In this document: positions 1-5,935 of the stretch, piece by piece
Position numbering within the stretch: the stretch's first letter is position 1
Layout of the letters: the number at the start of each line of letters is the position of its first letter
Source: Actinomycetes bacterium
GTDB lineage: Bacteria > Actinomycetota > Actinomycetes > S36-B12 > UBA10799
Reading direction: 5' to 3'
Assembly: GCA_029779995.1 (NCBI GenBank)
Contig: JAKOZM010000199.1
Coordinates: forward strand, 1 to 6,265
DNA: 6,265 bases
The notes under the pieces: model-generated
Database searches by the model: none
Told to the model about the DNA's origin: nothing
The model's input: only the letters and a program-made list of their open reading frames with translations
Translations under genes and position numbers: made by a program

Positions 1-465
1 TCCGGTGACGAGACCAACGCGGTCACGATTGCCCGCTTCGAGATTCCCGTGAGTAATGCCATTGACGACGTCCTGGAGGCGGCAGCCGAGACGGTGCGCA
101 GTTGGCGTGCCGAGCCCGCGTTGAAACTCGCGGACAGTCTGGCCGAGTTGACCCGGTTCCTGCCGCCCGAGTTGGTGTCCGCGGCGGCGCAGACCTCCGA
201 CCTCACTGCGTCGAACGTGCCGGGGGTGCCGGTCCCGGTGTGGTTGGCCGGGGCCCAGGTCGAGCGGATGTACCCGCTGGTGGGAACCATCGGGGCGGCG
301 ATCAACGTCACCATGCTGACCTACAACGGCGTGGCCAGCGTTGGGGTCAGTACCGACGATGCGGCCGTCGATGACCGCGACGAACTTGTCCGCAGCCTGC
401 GGCACGGGTTCCGCGAGGTGATCGGGGCGCCCGTTCTGGCCGGGAACCCCCTGACCATCCGCTGA
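1..465 (+). CDS. Wax ester synthase/diacylglycerol acyltransferase family protein, C-terminal part (5' end outside window)
   Basis: This reading frame is open from the first base and ends at TGA 463-465, giving the last 154 residues of a longer protein. The WS/DGAT C-terminal domain (DUF1298 type) is recognisable: the S-N-V-P-G motif at fragment residues 71-75, followed by V-W-L-A-G-A-x-V-E-R-M-Y-P and a G-A-A-I-N-V-T-M-L-T-Y stretch. Family members join acyl-CoA to diacylglycerol or fatty alcohols, making storage triacylglycerol or wax esters at the membrane or lipid droplet. The catalytic HHxxxDG motif lies in the N-terminal half and is not visible, so activity cannot be judged. An internal start such as GTG 49 is unlikely, because typical domain sequence continues upstream of it. 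The gene ends 81 bases before ruvC and probably belongs to a separate unit. Family assignment is confident; the substrate is unknown. Confidence 0.88.
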   Translation, partial: SGDETNAVTIARFEIPVSNAIDDVLEAAAETVRSWRAEPALKLADSLAELTRFLPPELVSAAAQTSDLTASNVPGVPVPVWLAGAQVERMYPLVGTIGAAINVTMLTYNGVASVGVSTDDAAVDDRDELVRSLRHGFREVIGAPVLAGNPLTIR

Positions 466-486
466 CGCTGCTCTGCGCGTGTCGGC

Positions 487-505
487 GGCCGGGCACGGAC
501 CGGCC
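487..505 (+). terminator. Weak GC-rich hairpin after the acyltransferase gene
   Basis: GGCCGG (487-492) and CCGGCC (500-505) can form a perfect 6-bp stem with a 7-base loop, 21 bases after the stop codon of the acyltransferase gene. No T-run follows, so it is not a classical intrinsic terminator. U-less hairpins have been proposed as terminators in actinobacteria. In GC-rich DNA such a stem may also be chance. Confidence 0.22.
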
Positions 506-506
506 A

Positions 507-535
507 TGGGTACTGTGGGCGTACAAGCGTACGAT
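507..535 (+). promoter_or_regulatory. Candidate promoter for the ruvCAB-yajC-secDF unit
   Basis: TACGAT (530-535) fits the actinobacterial -10 pattern TANNNT. Seventeen bases upstream sits a weak -35, TGGGTA (507-512), with 3 of 6 matches to TTGACA. The predicted transcription start near 541-543 would leave only about 4-6 bases before the ruvC ATG, so the mRNA would be nearly leaderless. An alternative -10 is TACTGT (511-516), but it has no -35 at the right distance; it would give a longer leader containing GGAG 538-541. The palindrome at 520-533 overlaps the spacer and the -10 of the favoured promoter, a position suited to a repressor. Confidence 0.4.
520..533. promoter_or_regulatory. Perfect palindrome CGTAC-AAGC-GTACG, candidate LexA-type (SOS) operator
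   Basis: The two 5-base arms are exact reverse complements around a 4-base spacer, and the site lies 13 bases upstream of the ruvC start. Known Gram-positive and actinobacterial LexA boxes are CGAAC-N4-GTTCG. The cyanobacterial box has a GTAC-N4-GTWC core. This site has the same arm length and N4 spacing, with a symmetric A-to-T change from the actinobacterial form. Its place before a Holliday-junction repair operon that is SOS-controlled in many bacteria supports the reading. Assignment to LexA is inference; another dimeric regulator could bind here. Confidence 0.42.
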
Positions 536-546
536 TCGGAGACCCC

Positions 547-1041
547 ATGCGCGTGCTCGCGGTTGATCCCGGCCTGACCCGGTGTGGGGTTGCCGTGGTC
601 GAGTCCGGATTCGACGGCAAGGCCCGGGCTGTGCTCGTGGATGTGATCCGGACCGACCCGGGGGAGGACCACGCCCGCAGGTTGCAGGGTGTGTTCGACG
701 CTGTGGACGAGTACCTCGCCATGACACAACCGGATGTGATGGTGGTCGAGCGGGTGTTCAGCCAGCAGAACGTGCGCAGTGCGATGGGTACCGCACAAGC
801 GGCAGCGGTCTGCATGCTGGCGGCGACGCGGCGAGGACTCGATGTGCACCAGCACACCCCGACGGAGGTGAAGGCGGCAGTGACCGGCTCGGGTAGGGCG
901 GACAAGCAGCAGGTGGCCTTCATGGTCGCGCGCATCCTGGGCCTGGGAGATGTGCCCCGCCCGGCTGACGCGACCGATGCACTCGCGCTGGGCATCTGTC
1001 ATGTCTGGCGGTCGCGCACCTCAGCGGGGGTCTGGAAGTGA
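547..1041 (+). CDS. ruvC: Crossover junction endodeoxyribonuclease RuvC
   Basis: This 164-residue protein is the Holliday-junction resolvase: as a dimer it nicks two strands of the four-way junction after RuvAB has moved it. The RNase H-like fold shows the expected four acidic metal ligands: D7 in the N-terminal V-D-P-G motif, E68 in V-V-E-R-V-F, and D141 and D144 in D-A-T-D-A-L-A. The segment around residues 104-122 (T-P-x-E-V-K and G-x-G-x-A-D-K-Q-Q-V) is the usual DNA-binding part. Length is close to E. coli RuvC (173). ATG 547 is preferred because M-R-V-L-x-V-D-P-G-L is the standard start and GGAG (538-541) lies 5 bases upstream. It is the first gene of the tight ruvC-ruvA-ruvB cluster, and its stop overlaps the ruvA start. 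Confidence 0.97.
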   Translation: MRVLAVDPGLTRCGVAVVESGFDGKARAVLVDVIRTDPGEDHARRLQGVFDAVDEYLAMTQPDVMVVERVFSQQNVRSAMGTAQAAAVCMLAATRRGLDVHQHTPTEVKAAVTGSGRADKQQVAFMVARILGLGDVPRPADATDALALGICHVWRSRTSAGVWK

Positions 1042-1649
1042 TCGCACAAGTCCGCGGACGGGTCCTGCATCGTGGCGCCGACGAGGTAGTTGTTGAGGTC
1101 GGCGGCGTCGGTTTGAACATCGTGGTGACCAGCCGGACGGTGGCGACGCTGACCCTCGGCGAGGAGACCACCTTGACCACCGACCTGATCGTGCGTGAGG
1201 ACAGTCTGACCTTGTACGGTTTCGCCGACTCCAGTGAACGAGAGATCTTTCGCACGGTGCAGAGCGTGTCGGGGATCGGCCCGCGATTGGCCATGACGAT
1301 GCTGGCCACCCTCAGCGCCGACCAGATCCGGACAGCCATCGCCGCCGAGGACGAGAGTGTCCTGATGACCGTCTCTGGTCTGGGGCGAAAGACCGCGCAG
1401 CGCCTGATCGTGGACCTGAAGGACCGGATCGGCCCCGTTGCCACGGTGAACCCTGCCAGCGCACCCGCGTCGGCGCCCTGGCGGCTGCAGGTCCATGCGG
1501 CCTTGACCGGGCTGGGGTGGACCGCGGCGCAGGCTCAGTCGGCGGTCGACACGGTGGCCGCGCGTCCGACCGTCGCCGACCTGGCTGTGGGGGAGGCACT
1601 CAAACTCGCCCTGCAGGTGCTTGACCACACGCCTACGGTCAGCCCATGA
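1038..1649 (+). CDS. ruvA: Holliday junction branch migration complex subunit RuvA
   Basis: This 203-residue protein, the same length as in E. coli, forms the tetramer that holds the open Holliday junction and loads the RuvB motors. Domain I is an N-terminal OB fold (residues 1-62) with the conserved start M-I-A-x-V-R-G and an acidic pin pair, E54-D55. Domain II has two helix-hairpin-helix motifs, S-G-I-G-P at 78-82 and S-G-L-G-R-K-T-A at 113-120. A short Ala/Pro linker (about 134-147) leads to domain III (148-198), the RuvB contact, with the usual L-x-x-L-G-W/Y-x-x-x-x-A pattern. It starts at GTG 1038, inside the end of ruvC (GTGA, a 4-base overlap), with a G-run at 1026-1030 as a possible ribosome site. 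Translation is probably coupled to ruvC. Confidence 0.97.
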   Translation: MIAQVRGRVLHRGADEVVVEVGGVGLNIVVTSRTVATLTLGEETTLTTDLIVREDSLTLYGFADSSEREIFRTVQSVSGIGPRLAMTMLATLSADQIRTAIAAEDESVLMTVSGLGRKTAQRLIVDLKDRIGPVATVNPASAPASAPWRLQVHAALTGLGWTAAQAQSAVDTVAARPTVADLAVGEALKLALQVLDHTPTVSP

Positions 1650-2692
1650 ACGATCCGCTGCTCGCAATGGGCGCTGATGAGACCGAACGGATGGTCGAGG
1701 GTGCCCTGCGCCCCACCTCCTTACGCGACTTCATCGGTCAACAACGTGTGAAGGACCAACTCTCGCTGGTGCTGTCAGCGGCCAAACAGCGTGAACACGT
1801 CGCCGATCACGTTCTGCTGAGCGGACCGCCCGGGTTGGGCAAGACGACCCTGGCGATGATCATCGCCGCGGAGCTGGGGAAGGCGCTGCGGCTGACCAGC
1901 GGCCCGGCGATCACCCATGCCGGGGATCTGGCCAGCATCCTGACGGCCTTGTTGCCCGGAGACGTGCTGTTCATCGACGAGATCCACCGCTTGTCGCGAC
2001 CGGCTGAAGAGATGTTGTACATGGCCATGGAGGACTTCCGGGTCGATGTGGTTGTGGGCAAGGGTCCCGGGGCCACCTCCATACCGCTGGATCTGGCGCC
2101 GTTCACGCTCGTGGGGGCGACGACCCGGTCCGGACTGCTGCCGGGTCCGTTGCGCGACCGGTTCGGCTTCACGGCGCATATGGACTTCTACGAACCCGCC
2201 GAGCTGCAGACGATCGTGGCCCGTGCCTCCGATCTGATGCGTATGCAAGCGGATCCGCAGGCGCTGGCGATCATCGCCGGCCGCTCGCGGGGCACTCCGC
2301 GCATCGCGAACCGCTTGTTGCGGCGCGTGCGCGACTACGCCCAGATTCACGGGGACGGCCGGGTGGACGTGGCCAGCACCGACGCTGCGCTCGCACTCTT
2401 CGAAGTCGACGCCTCAGGTCTGGATCGCCTGGATCGCGCGGTACTCATGGCGCTGGTGCGCAATTTCGGCGGCGGTCCGGTCGGCCTGTCGACGCTGGCG
2501 GTGGCGGTGGGGGAGGAGGCCGAAACCGTGGAAACGGTGTGCGAACCGTTCCTTCTGCGGTCGGGATTCCTGGCCAGGACCCCGCGTGGCCGGGTCGCCA
2601 CGGGCAAGGCCTACACCCACTTGGGGATCGCCGCCCCACCCGCCACGGATCAACTCACCTTGGCCGATCCACTGGAGTCGTTCGACAGGTAG
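1646..2692 (+). CDS. ruvB: Holliday junction branch migration DNA helicase RuvB
   Basis: This 348-residue AAA+ ATPase forms hexameric rings that pump DNA through the RuvA-bound junction. Visible motifs are Walker A G-P-P-G-L-G-K-T (60-67), Walker B L-F-I-D-E-I-H (108-114), sensor 1 G-A-T-T-R (157-161), the arginine-finger segment L-R-D-R-F-G (169-174) and sensor 2 G-T-P-R-I-A-N-R-L (216-224). The C-terminal winged-helix domain covers about 256-330 (including [11 protein letters not shown] and a T-P-R-G-R motif). All key residues are present and the length is normal. ATG 1646 overlaps the ruvA stop by 4 bases (ATGA). No clear ribosome site precedes it, so translation is likely coupled. Leu26 is encoded by TTA (1721-1723), the only in-frame TTA I noticed in the window. 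Confidence 0.98.
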   Translation: MNDPLLAMGADETERMVEGALRPTSLRDFIGQQRVKDQLSLVLSAAKQREHVADHVLLSGPPGLGKTTLAMIIAAELGKALRLTSGPAITHAGDLASILTALLPGDVLFIDEIHRLSRPAEEMLYMAMEDFRVDVVVGKGPGATSIPLDLAPFTLVGATTRSGLLPGPLRDRFGFTAHMDFYEPAELQTIVARASDLMRMQADPQALAIIAGRSRGTPRIANRLLRRVRDYAQIHGDGRVDVASTDAALALFEVDASGLDRLDRAVLMALVRNFGGGPVGLSTLAVAVGEEAETVETVCEPFLLRSGFLARTPRGRVATGKAYTHLGIAAPPATDQLTLADPLESFDR

Positions 2693-2706
2693 GTAGCATC
2701 AGATCG

Positions 2707-2982
2707 ATGGAATTCGTCATGCTCGCGATCCCGCTGCTGCTGCTCGGTGGATTGTGGTTCACCATGATCAAGCCGCTACGACAACGACAACGGGATGCGA
2801 TGGCCGCGCAAGGGGCAGTGCATGAGGGAGTGGAGATCATGACCACGGCAGGGATCTACGGCACAGTGCGATGGATCGGCGAGGACGACACGATCGGCCT
2901 CGAGATCAGCGACGGTGTGGTTGTGAAGTACGCGCGGGCCGCAGTGGCGACCGTGCTCACCGATGAAGGACAAGAGGCATAG
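2707..2982 (+). CDS. yajC: Preprotein translocase subunit YajC
   Basis: This small 91-residue membrane protein associates with SecD and SecF and with the SecYEG channel. It has one N-terminal membrane segment (about residues 3-20, Leu-rich). A family-typical cytoplasmic part follows: I-K-P-L-R-x-R-Q (21-28), then G-V-E-I-M-T-T-A-G-I-Y-G-T-V (41-54), where the usual form is D-x-V-x-T-x-G-G-I-x-G-x-V. The frame runs open further upstream, inside ruvB, but ATG 2707 gives the normal YajC N-terminus. The repeated AGGT at 2687-2694, overlapping the ruvB stop, is a possible but rather distant ribosome site. The gene starts 14 bases after ruvB and overlaps secD by one base. E. coli YajC is about 110 residues; the shorter tail is not unusual. 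Confidence 0.93.
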   Translation: MEFVMLAIPLLLLGGLWFTMIKPLRQRQRDAMAAQGAVHEGVEIMTTAGIYGTVRWIGEDDTIGLEISDGVVVKYARAAVATVLTDEGQEA

Positions 2983-4721
2983 TGGCTGCTCCAGCGCAAC
3001 CGAAACCATGGCGGTCCCTCACCGCTCTGCTGATCGTGATCATCGGACTGGTGGTGTGGGCCTTCTGGCCGGGACAGGCGAACACCCCGCGCCTCGGCCT
3101 GGACCTGCAGGGCGGAACTCAGGTCATCCTGGTGCCCACGCAGGCCGACGGCGCCGGAGCGATCACCGACGAGCAGCTGCAACAGACCACGGAGATCATT
3201 CGACAGCGGGTCAACGGATTCGGTGTGGCAGAGGCCGATGTGGCCATCCAGGGGTCCGGCAATGACGCGGCGATCGTGGTCTCGGTGCCGGGTGTCAACG
3301 AGCGCGCGCTGGCTGAGCAGTTGGCGCAGACGGCGTTGCTGAACTTCCGCCCTGTGGAGACCGTGGTCAACCCGGGCCCGATCGACACCAGTGCCACGCA
3401 AGACGGCACGGACGCGACCACCGGAAACAAGAAGAAGAAGAACAACAAGAAGAACAACTCCAACAACGACGCCAACGGCAACGCCAGTTTTGAGACCACT
3501 CCGAGCCCGGCGGCTACGGAGTCGCCCACAGCGCAGGCCACTCCCGCGGAGGCGGCGAGCCCGGCGGCCACCCCTGCCGCGACGCCTGCTGCCGACGACG
3601 GTCTGGTGCCCCCGATCGAGGGCGCCGACGCCAACGACCCCGCACTGCAGGACGCACTGATCAATCTGGATTGCACCGACCAGTCCAACCGGCAGGGCGG
3701 CAAACCCGATGACCCGGAGAAGTGGATCGTCACCTGTGACCAGGAGGGCGCAGCCAAGTACCTCCTGCAGCCGGCCTTCATCAAGGGCACCTCGATCACC
3801 AACGCCAGCGCGGAGCTGGCGCAGGGCGGCTCCGGGTGGGTCGTGAACCTGGAGTTCGACGCCGAGGGTACGCAGGCGCTCTCCGAGGTCTCCAGCAGAC
3901 TCGTGAGCCTGCCGTCGCCGCAGAACCAGTTCGGCATCGTCCTGGATGGCCTGGTCGTTTCGGCGCCCTTCTTCCAGTCCCAGATCAACGACGGCCGCGC
4001 GCAGATCAGTGGGTCCTTCACCCCTGAGGACGCAAAGGCCCTGGCCCAGGTCCTCAAGTTCGGCGCCCTGCCGCTGACTCTGAACATCGCCAGCGTCGAG
4101 ACCGTGACGCCCACGCTTGGCGCGGACTACCTGAAGGTGGGCCTGTTCGCCGGCGCTGTCGGTCTGGCCCTGGTCATGCTCTACCTACTGTTCTACTACC
4201 GCGCTCTGGGCCTGGTCGCGATCGTCTCGCTGGTGATCGCGGCGATCGTCACGTATCTGGTCTTCGTGATCCTCGGCCGGCAGTTGGGGCTGGCTCTGAC
4301 ACTGGCCGGTGTGGCCGGCGCGATCGTGGCGATCGGCATTACGGCTGACTCCTTCATCGTCTACTTCGAACGAATACGTGACGAGATCCGGGACGGCCGG
4401 AGTCTGCGCGCCGCCTGTGATCTGGGCTGGTCACGGGCGCGGAACACCATCCTGGCGGCGGACTTCGTCTCGCTGCTCGGTGCGGTGATCCTGTACTACC
4501 TGTCGGTCGGCGCAGTGCGCGGGTTCGCTTTCGTCCTGGGGCTGACCACCGTCATCGACGTGATCATCGCGTTCGCCTTCACCAGACCCATGGTCACGGT
4601 GCTCGCGCGCAACAGGTGGTTCACCAGCGGGCATCCCCTGACGGGTCTGGATCCGCGTCGCCTTGGCCTGGAGCACATTCCTGGCCAGACCAGCAGTCCC
4701 AAGGACAAGGTGGAGGTCTGA
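2982..4721 (+). CDS. secD: Protein translocase subunit SecD
   Basis: With SecF, this 579-residue RND-like membrane protein uses the proton gradient to help pull proteins out of SecYEG on the outer face. Membrane segment 1 is at about 11-29, followed by the hallmark L-G-L-D-L-Q-G-G-T (38-46) and a large extracytoplasmic domain (about 47-380). Five more membrane segments follow (about 384-406, 408-431, 435-459, 486-509, 512-537). D456 in T-A-D-S-F-I-V-Y-F-E-R-I matches the conserved membrane Asp needed for proton use. An insertion at about 130-206 has a Lys/Asn run and an Ala/Pro/Thr-rich stretch; mycobacterial SecD carries a Pro/Ala-rich insertion at the same place. C231 and C252 could pair outside the cell. 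The GTG 2982 start overlaps the yajC stop (TAGTG); AAGGA 2966-2970 and AGAGG 2973-2977 are possible ribosome sites. Confidence 0.96.
   Translation: MAAPAQPKPWRSLTALLIVIIGLVVWAFWPGQANTPRLGLDLQGGTQVILVPTQADGAGAITDEQLQQTTEIIRQRVNGFGVAEADVAIQGSGNDAAIVVSVPGVNERALAEQLAQTALLNFRPVETVVNPGPIDTSATQDGTDATTGNKKKKNNKKNNSNNDANGNASFETTPSPAATESPTAQATPAEAASPAATPAATPAADDGLVPPIEGADANDPALQDALINLDCTDQSNRQGGKPDDPEKWIVTCDQEGAAKYLLQPAFIKGTSITNASAELAQGGSGWVVNLEFDAEGTQALSEVSSRLVSLPSPQNQFGIVLDGLVVSAPFFQSQINDGRAQISGSFTPEDAKALAQVLKFGALPLTLNIASVETVTPTLGADYLKVGLFAGAVGLALVMLYLLFYYRALGLVAIVSLVIAAIVTYLVFVILGRQLGLALTLAGVAGAIVAIGITADSFIVYFERIRDEIRDGRSLRAACDLGWSRARNTILAADFVSLLGAVILYYLSVGAVRGFAFVLGLTTVIDVIIAFAFTRPMVTVLARNRWFTSGHPLTGLDPRRLGLEHIPGQTSSPKDKVEV
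3426..3467 (+). repeat. AAG/AAC triplet tract encoding Lys/Asn run in SecD
   Basis: Fifteen codons are in play here. All but the 12th (TCC), counted to position 3467, are AAG or AAC, in blocks AAC, (AAG)4, (AAC)2, (AAG)2, (AAC)2, TCC, (AAC)2. They encode residues 149-162 of SecD in its extracytoplasmic insertion. The tract is A-rich and has no T except in the TCC codon, in sharp contrast to its GC-rich surroundings. It is in frame and therefore part of the gene; triplet slippage would change length without breaking the frame. Confidence 0.8.
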
Positions 4722-5863
4722 TGTCGCGTCTGGGCACACTCGGTCACAAGCTGTACACCGGGCAGGTTTCCTACAACATCGTCGGGAACCGCAAGAAGTG
4801 GTACATGGTCTCGGCTGTGTTGCTGCTCGTGGCCATCTCCGGCATCCTGATCCGCGGTCTCAACCTGGGCATCGAGTTCTCCGGCGGCGCGGAGTTCTAT
4901 GTGCCGAGCCAGTCCTGTTCGATCCAGGATGTGCGCGGCGCGCTCACTGACGCCGGCATTGAGACCTCGACGGTGACTGAGATCGGCGACTCCAACATTC
5001 GGGCACAGACAGAGAGCATGCCTGCCGAACAGAGCAATCAGGTCGTGGACAACATGGCCGCAGCGTGTAGTGTCACGGCCGACGATGTATCGAGCCGCGA
5101 TGTCGGACCCACCTGGGGTGGGGAGATCACCAAGCAAGCGCTGATCGCCCTCGGCGTCTACCTGGGCGCTCTGGTCATCTTCCTCAGCATCTACTTCCAG
5201 TGGAAGATGGCTGCCGCGGCGATGGTCGCACTGTTCCACGACATCGTGATCACGGCCGGCATCTACGCCCTGGTTGGTTTCGAAGTGACGCCTGCCACGG
5301 TCATCGGCCTGCTCACGATCCTGGGCTACTCGCTCTATGACACGGTCGTCGTGTTCGACAAGGTGAAGGAGAACACAACGGGGATCACCGGGCAGAGTCG
5401 CTACACGTTCAGTGAACTCGCCAACTTGGCGCTCAATCAGACCCTGGTCAGATCGATCAACACCAGCATCGTGGCGTTGCTGCCCGTGGCGGCGATCCTG
5501 TTCGTGGGCGCAGGTCTGCTCGGGGCGGGCACGCTGAAGGACCTCGCGCTTGTGCTCTTCATCGGTATGGCCGTGGGCGCCTACTCCTCGGTCTTTTTGG
5601 CCACCCCCGTGCTGTGCGACATGAAGGAACGGGAGCCGGCGATGAAGGCCCTCGCGCTGCGCGTGCAGAAGCGGCGGGCCGCCCGCGGTGAGGGTCAGAC
5701 GACACAGGCTGCCGGGGACGCGCAGGAGACCGCCGGGGTGGGAGCGGAGGGCGGTGCGGGCGTTGCGCCTGCCGTGGAGCGCCGTCACCGGCAGAGTCGC
5801 GAGCCGGCGTCGGGACGCGCTCAGCCCAAGCGGCAGTCGCGGTCCCAGCGACGCAACCCGTAG
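4721..5863 (+). CDS. secF: Protein translocase subunit SecF
   Basis: This 380-residue membrane protein is the partner of SecD in the proton-driven Sec accessory complex. Six membrane segments are seen at about 28-48, 139-158, 163-185, 191-213, 246-268 and 275-297. The first extracytoplasmic domain opens with L-G-I-E-F-S-G-G-A-E (49-58). Hallmarks are V-G-F-E-V-T-P-A-T-V-I-G-L-L-T-I-L-G-Y-S (185-204), the charged residue D207 in L-Y-D-T-V-V-V-F-D-K, and R244 in R-S-I-N-T-S. The frame is open upstream, but ATG 4721 has a near-ideal GGAGG (4712-4716) 4 bases before it and gives the normal N-terminus; it overlaps the secD stop by one base. C66 and C116 lie in the extracytoplasmic domain. A basic, disordered cytoplasmic tail (about 302-380) makes it longer than E. 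coli SecF (323). Confidence 0.96.
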   Translation: MSRLGTLGHKLYTGQVSYNIVGNRKKWYMVSAVLLLVAISGILIRGLNLGIEFSGGAEFYVPSQSCSIQDVRGALTDAGIETSTVTEIGDSNIRAQTESMPAEQSNQVVDNMAAACSVTADDVSSRDVGPTWGGEITKQALIALGVYLGALVIFLSIYFQWKMAAAAMVALFHDIVITAGIYALVGFEVTPATVIGLLTILGYSLYDTVVVFDKVKENTTGITGQSRYTFSELANLALNQTLVRSINTSIVALLPVAAILFVGAGLLGAGTLKDLALVLFIGMAVGAYSSVFLATPVLCDMKEREPAMKALALRVQKRRAARGEGQTTQAAGDAQETAGVGAEGGAGVAPAVERRHRQSREPASGRAQPKRQSRSQRRNP

Positions 5864-5879
5864 CGGTACGGTCGGCCGG

Positions 5880-5908
5880 TGGGCAAGGCAGATAAGACCA
5901 CGTAAAAT
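5880..5908 (+). promoter_or_regulatory. Candidate sigma-70-type promoter for rel
   Basis: TAAAAT (5903-5908) is one base from the TATAAT consensus. It lies 17 bases after TGGGCA (5880-5885), which has 4 of 6 matches to TTGACA. The start of transcription would be near 5915, about 20 bases before the rel GTG, leaving room for the GAGG motifs at 5917-5920 and 5922-5925. No terminator is visible between secF and this site, so rel could also receive read-through from secF. Confidence 0.5.
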
Positions 5909-5935
5909 CGGGGTCAGAGGCGAGGCGGTGACACT

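Noticed and set aside
211..216. TCGAAC, a LexA half-site, inside the acyltransferase gene
   Set aside because: No GTTCGA follows after four bases, and the bases encode the conserved S-N of the S-N-V-P-G motif, so it is explained by coding.
479..501. Possible RecA-independent damage promoter (PafBC type, TTGTCRGTG-N8-TANNNT) at GTGTCGGCG 479-487
   Set aside because: Seven of nine bases match the first element, but there is no TANNNT eight bases later; the nearest, at 511, is about 23 bases away. The spacing is wrong for this motif.
321..995. A 224-codon open frame on the - strand across the acyltransferase end and ruvC
   Set aside because: It runs through two unrelated + strand genes and the intergenic promoter region. 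Its composition is Arg/Ser/Thr-rich and without recognisable motifs.
2539..2706. Upstream extension of the yajC frame into ruvB
   Set aside because: It would add 56 residues that are only the shadow of ruvB and displace the normal YajC N-terminus; ATG 2707 fits the family.
3119..4114. A 331-codon open frame on the - strand within secD
   Set aside because: The opposite strand encodes a well-conserved SecD. The Ala/Ser/Leu-rich product looks like the reverse reading of the Ala/Pro/Thr linker, not a protein.
4616..4720. Upstream extension of the secF frame into secD
   Set aside because: ATG 4721 has a strong GGAGG ribosome site and gives the normal SecF N-terminus; the extension is shadow sequence of the secD tail.
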